Positions 8,710 through 17,073 of a DNA stretch of 50,186 bases are shown in pieces (the first letter of the stretch is position 1; each line of letters starts with the position of its first letter). Source of the DNA: Anaerolineae bacterium (GTDB lineage Bacteria > Chloroflexota > Anaerolineae > Aggregatilineales > Phototrophicaceae); the NCBI GenBank assembly GCA_030950085.1, contig JAUZRW010000180.1, positions 1 through 50,186 of the forward strand, given 5' to 3'. Made by a program: the position numbers and the translations under genes. A model generated the notes under the pieces. The model saw only the letters and a program-made list of their open reading frames with translations, ran no database searches and was not told where the DNA came from.

Positions 8710-9096
8710 CTATTTGACCTTAATCAGTTCAACTTCAAAAATGAGGGTACTATAACCGGGGATGGGACCGATACCGCCATCGCCATAGGCTAAGTGATAG
8801 GGAATGGCAAATTTATAGTGTGCGCCTTCTGTCATCAATTGCAAACCTTCTGCCCAACCGGCAATCACACCATTTAGCGCAAATTCAATGGTCTCGCCTC
8901 TATCATAGGAACTATCGAAAGTCGTGCCATCAATAAATGTCCCTTTGTAATGCACTTCAACCCTATCGGTTGCGCTCGGCGATTTACCCGTCCCCTCGCG
9001 TAATACTTCATATTGCAAACCGGATGCCGTCGGCTCAACCCCGTCACGCTTGAGGTTATTCTGCAAAAATTGAATGCCATCTTCTTTTACGCCCAT
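8710..9096 (-). CDS. FKBP-type peptidyl-prolyl cis-trans isomerase
   Basis: This 128-residue protein is a single FKBP domain with a short N-terminal extension. Signature segments are VEVHYKGTFIDGTTFDSSYDRG, here split by the strand order of the fold, then GVIAGWAEGLQLMTEGAHYKFAIP and LAYGDGG, ending in LIFEVELIKV. There is no signal peptide, so it acts in the cytoplasm, catalysing proline isomerisation during folding. GAAAGG lies 6 bases before the ATG at 9096. The gene is single, convergent with rplL. Confidence 0.95.
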   Translation of the reverse strand: MGVKEDGIQFLQNNLKRDGVEPTASGLQYEVLREGTGKSPSATDRVEVHYKGTFIDGTTFDSSYDRGETIEFALNGVIAGWAEGLQLMTEGAHYKFAIPYHLAYGDGGIGPIPGYSTLIFEVELIKVK

Positions 9097-9220
9097 TATG
9101 TGCCTTTCGCTTTTATGAATATTGTCAGTATTATAGCATGAGTGGTCTGTATGGATGTAGTTTTATCAGTTGCAAATGGCTATGGTAGAATGAGTCGATG
9201 TTAATTTTCAAGGAGTCTAT

Positions 9221-9688
9221 TTGATGTCTGATATTGCTGTACGGATTGCCACGATTCGGGATTTTATACCGCAACTGCGCCAACAAATCGACGGCTTATC
9301 TGCCGAACAAGTCACCACGCAATATAATCCGCCAGAATGGACAATCGCGCAAAATATCCATCATCTAGTCGATTCGCATATCAACAGTTATATTCGCTTC
9401 AAGCTGATTTTAACCGAAGACAATGCTGCTATACGTCCTTATGACCAAGACTTATTCGCAGAATTAGCGGATGCCAAAGATGCCCATATTGAAGATTCGC
9501 TTCTGATTTTGCAGGGCTTACATATACGATGGTCACGGATGTTAGATAATATCACTGATTGGGACAAAGCAGGCTATCACCCTGAATTGGAACAACCTGT
9601 CACCCTGTATGACTTGCTGGTGGTTTATTCTGACCATTGCCATGCCCATACCAAGCAGATTCAGGCAGTTTTGGATAAAATGGCATAG
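9221..9688 (+). CDS. DinB/YfiT-like metal-binding protein, copy 1 of 3
   Basis: This 155-residue four-helix-bundle protein of the DinB/YfiT superfamily has likely metal ligands in the first helix pair (NIHHLVDSH) and near the C-terminus (DHCHAHTKQIQ). Family members use three His to bind Ni or Zn and often act as thiol transferases or hydrolases using bacillithiol or mycothiol. The cofactor here is unknown. AAGGAG precedes the ATG. Two more paralogues follow directly, making a tandem triplication in one orientation and probably one operon. Confidence 0.85.
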   Translation: MMSDIAVRIATIRDFIPQLRQQIDGLSAEQVTTQYNPPEWTIAQNIHHLVDSHINSYIRFKLILTEDNAAIRPYDQDLFAELADAKDAHIEDSLLILQGLHIRWSRMLDNITDWDKAGYHPELEQPVTLYDLLVVYSDHCHAHTKQIQAVLDKMA

Positions 9689-9730
9689 GCATCGTAATTT
9701 GATACTCAAATATTTTCAGGAGAATCGACC

Positions 9731-10201
9731 ATGACAACACCCACTGTAGAAGAACGTATTGCAACGATTCGAGATTTTGTGCCGCGTTTGCGTGACTTGA
9801 TTGACGGTCTCAATGATGAACAAGTGACCACCCAATATAATGCGCCAGAATGGACAATCGCGCAGAACGTTCATCATCTAGCCGATGCCCATATGCACGC
9901 TTTTTTACGCTGCAAACAAATCTTGACACAAGATGAGGCGCAATTGTTCGGTTGGAATCCATCCGAATATGCCAAAGAACCGGATGCGATGGATGCCAAT
10001 GTTGAACTCTCGCTGAAAATTTTGGAAGGTATTCATGCACGTTGGACAACGATGTTTGAGAATGTAACGGATTGGGATAAATCCGGCTGGCACACTGGCG
10101 CAAATAAACATATCTCACTCGATACCCACCTTTCGACCTATAGTCGCCATGGTGACGCGCATTATCGCCAAATTCAAGAAGTGCTAGAAAAAATGCCTTA
10201 A
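9731..10201 (+). CDS. DinB/YfiT-like metal-binding protein, copy 2 of 3
   Basis: This 156-residue paralogue of the gene at 9221 shares ATIRDFVPRLRDLIDGL, APEWTIAQNVHHLADAHMH and a C-terminal RHGDAHYRQIQEV. The three candidate metal-binding His (HHLADAH, RHGDAHYRQ) are kept. AGGAG lies before the ATG at 9731. It differs from copy 1 mostly in the middle helices, which line the active-site pocket in this superfamily, so the copies may have different substrates. Confidence 0.85.
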   Translation: MTTPTVEERIATIRDFVPRLRDLIDGLNDEQVTTQYNAPEWTIAQNVHHLADAHMHAFLRCKQILTQDEAQLFGWNPSEYAKEPDAMDANVELSLKILEGIHARWTTMFENVTDWDKSGWHTGANKHISLDTHLSTYSRHGDAHYRQIQEVLEKMP

Positions 10202-10212
10202 TCCAAGTATTC

Positions 10213-10240
10213 TGTAGGGGGCATAGTGTGTGCTATGCCC
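10213..10240. repeat. GTAGGGG-family palindrome (B2)
   Basis: TGTAGGGG at 10213-10220 opens a hairpin in which GGGCATAG (10219-10226) pairs perfectly with CTATGCCC (10233-10240) around TGTGTG. It lies between copies 2 and 3 of the DinB-like genes and has no T-run. The same TGTAGGGG...CCC layout recurs at 2771, 22852, 31536, 44301 and 47934. Confidence 0.6.
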
Positions 10241-10268
10241 AACATTTTGCTAAGGACAAATACTCAGT

Positions 10269-10742
10269 ATGACCCGTAACGAAAAAACAGACATTATCCG
10301 TGCTTGTGTGCCGCGCTTGCGTGAACTCATTGCTGGATTATCAGACCAAGAATTGATAACCCCCTATGATTCAGGAGAATGGACAATCGCGCAGAATATT
10401 CATCATCTGGCAGATACTCATCTTAATACCTATTTGCGCTTTAAGTTCATATTGACCACAGAGAGTCCAACACTTCCTATGATTCTCGCTCCAGAAATGG
10501 CACAACTGCCGGATGCGTCGGATGCCAATGTGGAGGCATCGCTCACGATGTTAGAGGGTATTCATTTGCGCTGGATAAATATGATGCAGCAGATTGATGA
10601 CTGGTCACAAAGCGGCTACTACCCACGCCTTGAACTTGACTTCTCCCTAGAAGGACTGCTCGATTATTATTCGGAGCATTGCAATATCCACTATCGCCAG
10701 ATTCAAGGAGTGATGGCGAAAATGCCTGAATCACTGGCTTGA
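10269..10742 (+). CDS. DinB/YfiT-like metal-binding protein, copy 3 of 3
   Basis: This third tandem paralogue has 157 residues. It retains GEWTIAQNIHHLADTH in the first part and EHCNIHYRQIQGV near the C-terminus, so the predicted three-His metal site is intact. The start at 10269 lacks a strong Shine-Dalgarno (a weak AAGGA about 15 bases before). It is separated from copy 2 by a 67-base gap containing a palindromic repeat, and is followed after 27 bases by a secreted SH3b-SGNH protein. Confidence 0.84.
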   Translation: MTRNEKTDIIRACVPRLRELIAGLSDQELITPYDSGEWTIAQNIHHLADTHLNTYLRFKFILTTESPTLPMILAPEMAQLPDASDANVEASLTMLEGIHLRWINMMQQIDDWSQSGYYPRLELDFSLEGLLDYYSEHCNIHYRQIQGVMAKMPESLA

Positions 10743-10769
10743 TGTATAACTTGAAAGGAATCGTGCTAG

Positions 10770-12209
10770 ATGTCTCGATGGATTGTCCTCGTTTTACTGA
10801 TGCTTATGATGACTATGAACACCTTTGCACAAGAGCCGAATGCCCGTGTCGTGAATATGTGGGAAATGCTCAATATACGGAATGCCCCTACTAATGATGG
10901 GGCAGTCGTTGGCGAACTGACAGGGCGCACACCGCTATTTGTCAGTGGACGTACTCGTGATAATCGCTGGTATCAGGTGCAAACAAGCGATGGCATCAGT
11001 GGTTGGGTGGCATCGGGCTTTATCGAACTGCGAAGTATTGAACAAGCTGCGATTCCGATTATTTTTGACCCTCAAACTGCGCCTGTTGCTGAGACAGCAT
11101 CGGAATCTGCTCCGCTAGAATCTGTCGCCTCTGTGCTTTCTGATAGTGCGAGCAATGCGCGGATAATTGCTGCTGTGCTGAATGTCCGAACTGCGCCTTC
11201 CGTAGATGGCAGTCTCATGATGCGCTTGCCGATAAACACACGCATTCAAGCCATTGGGCGTAGTAGCGATAATGCGTGGCTCAAAGCCCAATTGAGCGAT
11301 GGCACGCTGGGATGGCTTGCAGCAGCTTATGTTGCATTAGACGTGGATATCAACACATTGCCGATTGTTTCGGGTGAAGTCGCAGTCGCCGATGTTCCTT
11401 CCGAAATTGTATCGTCGGACGAAGCAGCCCAGCCGCCGCCACCGAATGGTTATTTGGCAATGGGAGCATCCGCATGGAATATCTTCGCTAACGGGCAAGC
11501 CTTGGGCAATCAAGCGACTGTTTTTTCTAAAATTGGTGATAGTATCACAGTCGCCGAGTCAATGTTCACGCCGATTGGTTATGGGCAATATAATTTAGGT
11601 GATTTTGGCTATCTGCAAGCGACGATTAGTTTTTTCTCTACGCCAACAGCCACCGGCGCAAATTCATTTGCTGGTGTATCCGTCGCTGCTAATAATGGTT
11701 GGACAACAAATACGGTTCTCAATCAAGCATTTGCCAATCCGAACTTGTGCCAAGCAGGTGAATCGCCCCTACAATGTGAATATCGCATCAATCGCCCAGC
11801 CGTCGCTTTGATTATGTTCGGCAGCAATGATGTCATCGTCGTCCCCTCAGAAGAGTATGCCCGTAACCTACGAACGATTACCGAGTTCAGCATCTCACAG
11901 GGAGTCATTCCAGTGCTGAGTACCATTCCGCCGCGTCGAGGCTTTGAAGACCGCACGACATTTTATAACCAACTTATTCGGGAAACAGCCGCACAATACG
12001 GCACGCCACTATGGGATTATCATGCTGCTATGCTGACATTGCCTGATAGTGGACTCAGTGACGATGGCTTGCACCCATCAGCACCGCCGAATCCGTTCGA
12101 GAATGGTGCGAATTTCACAGGTGATAATCTGCGTTATGGCTATGTCATGCGGAATCTAACAGCCTTACAGGTCTTAGATACGCTGCGGCGTGAGGTTTTA
12201 GCGCGATAA
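10770..12209 (+). CDS. Secreted SH3b-SH3b-SGNH hydrolase-like protein
   Basis: This 479-residue protein begins with a signal peptide (about residues 1-20, cleavage after NTFA). Two bacterial SH3 domains follow at about 25-90 and 130-190, each with the LNIRNAPT/LNVRTAPS and GWVASGF/GWLAAAY signatures. After a Ser/Pro linker comes an SGNH/GDSL-type domain: block I GDSITVAES, block III with Asn in GSNDV, and block V DGLHPS carrying the Asp-x-x-His pair. Together these suggest a cell-wall-bound esterase or lipase, with SH3b domains binding peptidoglycan. The substrate is unknown. AAAGGA precedes the ATG. Confidence 0.82.
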   Translation: MSRWIVLVLLMLMMTMNTFAQEPNARVVNMWEMLNIRNAPTNDGAVVGELTGRTPLFVSGRTRDNRWYQVQTSDGISGWVASGFIELRSIEQAAIPIIFDPQTAPVAETASESAPLESVASVLSDSASNARIIAAVLNVRTAPSVDGSLMMRLPINTRIQAIGRSSDNAWLKAQLSDGTLGWLAAAYVALDVDINTLPIVSGEVAVADVPSEIVSSDEAAQPPPPNGYLAMGASAWNIFANGQALGNQATVFSKIGDSITVAESMFTPIGYGQYNLGDFGYLQATISFFSTPTATGANSFAGVSVAANNGWTTNTVLNQAFANPNLCQAGESPLQCEYRINRPAVALIMFGSNDVIVVPSEEYARNLRTITEFSISQGVIPVLSTIPPRRGFEDRTTFYNQLIRETAAQYGTPLWDYHAAMLTLPDSGLSDDGLHPSAPPNPFENGANFTGDNLRYGYVMRNLTALQVLDTLRREVLAR

Positions 12210-12233
12210 ATGTACCAGATAGCATTTCCATTT

Positions 12234-13580
12234 TTATTCAATGGCGCTGGTGTTGCTTTCTTGCCCCATGACAATGCGTGCGACTCGTCGTCCCATACGC
12301 ACAGAGAAATTCGTGCCTCTATCCCATGGATACACTTGTGACATACTCGCCCAAATCACATTCGGCATCGGGGTTTGTAACGGTGGCAGGTTCTCGCTAT
12401 GATACCGAGTCGGAATCGGCTGGGCATACGGCGCACGGAAAACCCACCACTTCCGCACCCAATCGCGGTCAAAATCAGGATTCACTTTTTTCATGGATGA
12501 CATGAAGTGTTCGGCAAGGTCTACTTCGCTCATCTGAAAATAGTCATGGTCTGGCGCGACATAATCCCCACAATAGATAATATGGTCGCCGCCATAATGT
12601 TCTTTATCCATGAAGTTGGTATGTTCTACCAACGCCAAATAGGGAAATTCGTTATCGTGATAATCGGGCGACACAGCCGGCAGATTCAACCAGTAGGTAT
12701 CATCATTCATCAATTTATGCTTGAGAGCGTAAACTACGCACAAGCCGCCGATGCTTTTGAGGTCTGCCATTTTGTCGCCATAAGCGGTATCGACAAGGCG
12801 CGGCGCAAGTTTCAGCATAATTTTGGGCGATGTTGTGCTGATGACAAAATCGACCCGTGCAGTTTCGCCATTAACCGTAATTGTCGGCTGCAGACCGTCC
12901 AACTCGATTTTCTCAACGGGTGTATTCGTGCAAATAGTCACGCCATGTTGCTTAAGCGTATCTGCTAGAGCATCCAGAAATGCCTGAAATCCACCGCGAA
13001 ATGTCCCAAGTTTGAGACTGCGTGCTTTGACTCGCGCCCAAATCCATGCTGCATTCACTTTGTCGTAGTCTTCACCGAATTTGCCAATCAGCAATGTACG
13101 GAAAAAACGATTATAGCCTTCTTCGCCCATCCACTCTTTCATCCACTCATCGGCTGTATAGCCTTCCAACATTTTCCAGAAGGGTGTTAGCTTGAGGAAT
13201 GCGCCGCCGAGCATAAATTTGACTTTGCCGCGTAAGGTCATCGGCAACTTAAGGACACTTATTGGCTCAATTTCGCTGCGAACGATGTCACCATTCATCC
13301 AAAAACTGGTTTTCGGACGTTTGAAAATGACATTCTCACTTTGCCCGATGTCATCAATCAGGAACAGCATATCGCTATCACCTTCAAACCAATGATGATA
13401 AAATTTTTCTAGTGTCCAGTCCCACTTATCATCTTTGAAGCCGGCTGCTAATCCGCCCACGCGATCTGTCGCTTCATATATTGTGACGCTGTGTCCGGCA
13501 CGAACTAAGTCCCACGCGGCGGACATGCCAGCGAGTCCGGCACCGATAATGGCAATGTTGAGTTTTTCATTCTGAGTCAT
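12234..13580 (-). CDS. NAD(P)/FAD-dependent amine-oxidase-like oxidoreductase
   Basis: This 448-residue flavoprotein has an N-terminal dinucleotide-binding motif GAGLAGMSAAWDL followed by an acidic residue in IYEATDRVGG, the classic start of the protoporphyrinogen-oxidase/amine-oxidase/phytoene-desaturase superfamily. The C-terminal FAD-contact segment (PNVIWASMSQVYPWDRG) is also present. No cofactor-domain truncation is seen. The substrate is not evident; sugar-nucleotide mutases, sterol/isoprenoid and porphyrin enzymes share this layout. It is transcribed divergently from a LysR regulator, so it may be that regulator's target. Confidence 0.82.
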   Translation of the reverse strand: MTQNEKLNIAIIGAGLAGMSAAWDLVRAGHSVTIYEATDRVGGLAAGFKDDKWDWTLEKFYHHWFEGDSDMLFLIDDIGQSENVIFKRPKTSFWMNGDIVRSEIEPISVLKLPMTLRGKVKFMLGGAFLKLTPFWKMLEGYTADEWMKEWMGEEGYNRFFRTLLIGKFGEDYDKVNAAWIWARVKARSLKLGTFRGGFQAFLDALADTLKQHGVTICTNTPVEKIELDGLQPTITVNGETARVDFVISTTSPKIMLKLAPRLVDTAYGDKMADLKSIGGLCVVYALKHKLMNDDTYWLNLPAVSPDYHDNEFPYLALVEHTNFMDKEHYGGDHIIYCGDYVAPDHDYFQMSEVDLAEHFMSSMKKVNPDFDRDWVRKWWVFRAPYAQPIPTRYHSENLPPLQTPMPNVIWASMSQVYPWDRGTNFSVRMGRRVARIVMGQESNTSAIE

Positions 13581-13638
13581 AAGTTGATAATTGCTCGATT
13601 ATGATTGATTAGCGGTCATTGTCTGACATGCTGCCATT

Positions 13639-13666
13639 CTATCAAATGGACTTGGCGTTTTGATAG
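13639..13666. promoter_or_regulatory. Inverted repeat in LysR-oxidoreductase divergent region
   Basis: CTATCAAA at 13639-13646 and TTTGATAG at 13659-13666 form a perfect 8-base inverted repeat with a 12-base spacer. It lies about 60 bases upstream of the oxidoreductase start and 120 bases upstream of the LysR start. The dyad has the size of a regulator operator. The only further dyad seen is GCTAT-TT-ATAGC near 13713-13726. Confidence 0.4.
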
Positions 13667-13785
13667 GCTTGTGATGATTGATTGTAGAACGGTTACGAAT
13701 CAACACGATTTTCAGCTATTTATAGCGCAGATGCACAGTTGACGGTTTAATAGAGATATGAAGTTAGATTATTTTAGGAATTGCG

Positions 13786-14706
13786 ATGCTTAGTTTGTAT
13801 AAACTCGAAATTTTTGCGGCTGTTGTCCAAGCAGGTAGTTTTAGTGCGGCTGCTCAACACCTCTATATGACACAACCAGCCGTGAGCCAACACATCCAAG
13901 ATTTGGAATTGAGCTTAGGAATATCGCTATTCATACGTGGGCGGCGTGGTGTCACCCTGACCTCACAGGGCGAAAAGCTCCATCATTATACAGAGCGTAT
14001 TTTACAACTCGTTGCCGAAGCAGAAAGTCAGGTGACGAATGTTGAGAATCTTGAAAGTGGACAAATTACAATTGGGGCGACTTCAGGCGTGAGTGTTTAT
14101 CTGCTGCCTAATTGGATTAATGATTTTCGCAGCAAATACCCTAAATTGAATGTGTCACTACAAACAGGGGTTACGACACAAAATGTTATCGGCGTGATGG
14201 AACATAAACTCGACATAGCGATTGTCGAAGGCGAACTCGATAAAATTCAGCGAAAAGGTCTCGGCAATTTGACGATTCGCCCTGTGAAAATGCTGGTCGT
14301 TGTCAGCCCAGACCATCAATGGGCGCAGCACGACACAATTCATATCAACATGCTTAATGACCAACCCTTTATCACGCGCCAATATAATAGTCGCACCCGT
14401 ATCTGGATTGATGCTTTGCTGAAAAAACATGGGGTCAATGTCAATATAGTTGGAGAATTTGATAATCAAGAAGCGATTAAGCAGGCGGTGATATCGAATA
14501 TGGGTCTCACTATCATGCCCGATTATGCGATTGAACGTGAATGTGCTGCTAACTTGTTGCATCCCTTGACTGTTGATGGGATTGACTTACAGCGTCATAT
14601 TAAGATTCTGTGGGATTCCAATGCCCCATTTACGCCGCTTGCGCGGGCATTGCTAGTACATCTCAGTGAAAAATTTCCGTCAATCCAAGCATTATTAAAA
14701 ACCTAA
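13786..14706 (+). CDS. LysR-family transcriptional regulator
   Basis: This 306-residue protein has a winged helix-turn-helix at residues 1-60 (FAAVVQAGSFSAAAQHLY, then TQPAVSQHIQDLE) and a linker helix. The type-2 periplasmic-binding-like effector domain starts near QITIGATSGVSVYLLP at about residue 92. It resembles the CysL/CbbR branch of the family. Effector and targets are unknown. LysR regulators usually control the divergent neighbour and themselves, which here points to the FAD oxidoreductase at 12234-13580. Confidence 0.92.
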   Translation: MLSLYKLEIFAAVVQAGSFSAAAQHLYMTQPAVSQHIQDLELSLGISLFIRGRRGVTLTSQGEKLHHYTERILQLVAEAESQVTNVENLESGQITIGATSGVSVYLLPNWINDFRSKYPKLNVSLQTGVTTQNVIGVMEHKLDIAIVEGELDKIQRKGLGNLTIRPVKMLVVVSPDHQWAQHDTIHINMLNDQPFITRQYNSRTRIWIDALLKKHGVNVNIVGEFDNQEAIKQAVISNMGLTIMPDYAIERECAANLLHPLTVDGIDLQRHIKILWDSNAPFTPLARALLVHLSEKFPSIQALLKT

Positions 14707-14777
14707 ACTGACGTTCTAGTGACAAACCTTGACAGAGTGGCTTTGTCTGCACATCATATATCAATATGAGAATGGCA

Positions 14778-14872
14778 CTTTTAACGCAAAGAGGCAAAGG
14801 ATGAAAGTCGCAAAGAGAGGCTTTTGAACCCGTATCTTTGTGTTCTTTGTGCCTTAGTGGTTCAATCCTTTT
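14778..14872. repeat. Decayed copy of the 142-bp repeat family
   Basis: AACGCAAAGAGGCAAAGG at 14783-14800 and the opposing CTTTGTG...TTCAATCC half (to about 14872) match the two arms of the elements at 21561, 36197, 38733 and 44109. The outer inverted ends are no longer recognisable. It lies in the 221-base gap between the LysR gene and the TPR gene; I see nothing else there. Confidence 0.6.
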
Positions 14873-14927
14873 GCTACTGTGAATAGATGCAGCACTCAGA
14901 GCGTTGAACTCAGGACTAAAAGTTGCT

Positions 14928-16256
14928 ATGTATCACCATAACCGAAAAATCAAGCGCGATTATAATAAGCCCTTTTTCCATCGCCGCAACCATCGGACAC
15001 GGCTCATTTTCGTTACGCTGATGTTGCTGCTCATTGCGGCAATCCCCTTGTTTGCTTTTTGGCAATATGATCGCCTGCAACTGAGCGCCCTTGATGCCTT
15101 GGGTTACGCCCCGACAGCAACCCCTTTTGCCAGTGATAGAGCGTCGCTGGGTGCAGACTTTTATCGACAAGGTGATATTGAAACAGCCGCTTTCTACTTC
15201 GAGTTGGCAGCGAATCAGCAACCGGAAAATATCAGCTATCTCTATGAGTATGGTATTTTGTTGATTGAACTAGACCGCAATGATGAAGCCGCCTTGTTGG
15301 GTGAGCGTATGATGGCGATTGACCCTGACGACCCACGCGGTTATGCCTTAAAAGCATCTGCCATCGCGTGGCTTGACCCGACAGAGGCAATACCTGTAGC
15401 GCGGCAAGGTATCGAAATTGAAGGCGATAGGCAGTTCGCACCACTTCATAGTGCCTTGGCAATTGCTTTTACGCGCATCGGGCGCTATGAAGAGGCATTA
15501 CGAGAAGGTGATTTGGCGATTCGCATTGATGAGATGGATGCCAATGCCCGTCGTAGTATCGCCTATCCACTCATTTTTACAGGCAATTACAGCGAAGCTA
15601 TCCGCCAATTAGAACGCGCCGTGAGCATTAACCCTAGCCTGACGGGTCCCTACTTTGAATTAGCGAGTTTGTATCGTAATCCAGTTATCAATCGCCCAGA
15701 AGTGGCTTTAGCGATTTTTGAAGCTATCTTAGAAATCGAGCCGGATAATAAACGAGCCTGGTTGCGTATCTGTGAGACCTATGCTGCCGTTGGTCTTTTC
15801 CAAGAGGCTGAACCGTTTTGCGAAAACGCCATTGATATTGATGCGAATTATGCCTCAGCGCATCGCATGAATGGTCAGTTACGCTATAGTCGCCGCAATT
15901 ACGAAGGCGGTATTGAAGAATTTACGACCTGCCTTGTCTTATATGCCGAACAAGAAACGGGGCAAGACTACGACAGTGAAGCAGAGATTGACTTTCCGAA
16001 CCTTGACTTAGGCGGTCTTGATATTGAGTGTCTTTATCTGCGTGGATTAGCCTATTATTTTCTAGGGCAATGTGATTTGGCTTGGGAGTGGCTCAATACG
16101 TCGTTAAATCATCCCGCAGCACAGGGTCCCATCTTAGATGCCATTTTGACAGGCTTAGAAAACACGACTATCAATTGTGCAGGCTATCAAAATCGTGGCT
16201 TACCCACACGAGTCCCCCCAACACCGATTCCCCCGACACCTATCGGGGGATATTAA
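14928..16256 (+). CDS. Membrane-anchored TPR protein
   Basis: This protein of about 442 residues has a basic cytoplasmic N-terminus, one transmembrane segment at about 25-45 (VTLMLLLIAAIPLFAFW), then an extracytoplasmic domain of about eight TPR motifs (YRQGDIETAAFYFELA, RIGRYEEALREGDLAI, FTGNYSEAIRQLERAV). A Cys-containing C-terminal region and a Pro-Thr tail (PTPIPPTPIGGY) follow. The ATG at 14928 is preferred over the in-frame TTG at 14904. It probably serves as a scaffold at the envelope. It is convergent with the PsbP-like gene. Confidence 0.8.
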   Translation: MYHHNRKIKRDYNKPFFHRRNHRTRLIFVTLMLLLIAAIPLFAFWQYDRLQLSALDALGYAPTATPFASDRASLGADFYRQGDIETAAFYFELAANQQPENISYLYEYGILLIELDRNDEAALLGERMMAIDPDDPRGYALKASAIAWLDPTEAIPVARQGIEIEGDRQFAPLHSALAIAFTRIGRYEEALREGDLAIRIDEMDANARRSIAYPLIFTGNYSEAIRQLERAVSINPSLTGPYFELASLYRNPVINRPEVALAIFEAILEIEPDNKRAWLRICETYAAVGLFQEAEPFCENAIDIDANYASAHRMNGQLRYSRRNYEGGIEEFTTCLVLYAEQETGQDYDSEAEIDFPNLDLGGLDIECLYLRGLAYYFLGQCDLAWEWLNTSLNHPAAQGPILDAILTGLENTTINCAGYQNRGLPTRVPPTPIPPTPIGGY

Positions 16257-16267
16257 CGTAGCTGATG

Positions 16268-17005
16268 TTATTGCGAAGGCAGAAGCTGAATTGACTCGGC
16301 GACTGCTGTGACAGTGCTTTGGGTCATTGGGAATTCGTCAACTGTTCCTAGACCTATAACCATCATTATTGATGGTGTCTTAGCCTCACCATAATCTATC
16401 AATTCAAATACCATGCGAATATTGTCGCCAATATCACCCACTGCGCGGAAAGCGTCACGTCCATTGACCGTTACCGAATGTGTCTCTTCGACAATTTCAA
16501 AATCACTATCACCAGCAAAGTCATTCAGGATTCCCGATGCTATTTCATCAAATGCTTGTCCTGCAAGTGGAATACTGATAATGCCAAGCGCCCTATCGCC
16601 CACATCGAGACTTTCAGGGAGTTCATCATCAATGGCATCTATTACCTCAGCCGATGTCGCTATTAGGTATGCACCTTCATTCTCATCTTGGAGTACCCAA
16701 TTTTCAGGATATAGGAAGGCAATACTACCATCTTCTGCGACGAATTCTTGCATTGCAATTTCATCAATTGCTACTTCAAGCGTGTCATCATCACCAAGAC
16801 AACCCTCAGCGATAGCACTTAATGTCGCACTCAATTCTTGTAGGGTTGTTGCAGCCGCCACTGCATCACCACTATCAGCCTGACTCTGCGCGTCTTTTAG
16901 GACATTCACTTCATCTTCAAGGTTGATATCACAATTGCCCTGTGCTTGAAGCGACAACGGCATAACAAGTAAAACGAGTAAGAAAAGAAAACCAACTTTT
17001 TGCAT
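16268..17005 (-). CDS. Secreted PsbP/DUF1795-like protein
   Basis: This 245-residue protein has a clear signal peptide (MQKVGFLFLLVLLVMPLSLQ, cleavage near QAQG). A helical segment follows, then from about residue 85 a mixed alpha/beta domain starting with the strand pattern FLYPENWVLQDENEGAYLIA, as in PsbP/MOG1-like proteins. Two Cys (CDIN and GCLG) could form a disulfide. AAGGA lies 6 bases before the ATG. The domain assignment is by pattern only, and the role is unknown. Confidence 0.7.
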   Translation of the reverse strand: MQKVGFLFLLVLLVMPLSLQAQGNCDINLEDEVNVLKDAQSQADSGDAVAAATTLQELSATLSAIAEGCLGDDDTLEVAIDEIAMQEFVAEDGSIAFLYPENWVLQDENEGAYLIATSAEVIDAIDDELPESLDVGDRALGIISIPLAGQAFDEIASGILNDFAGDSDFEIVEETHSVTVNGRDAFRAVGDIGDNIRMVFELIDYGEAKTPSIMMVIGLGTVDEFPMTQSTVTAVAESIQLLPSQ

Positions 17006-17073
17006 AACGATTCCTTAAAATCATGTGGATATCACACTATTTTATGAAGAATTGCCGAGTAAGGCAAATGTGT

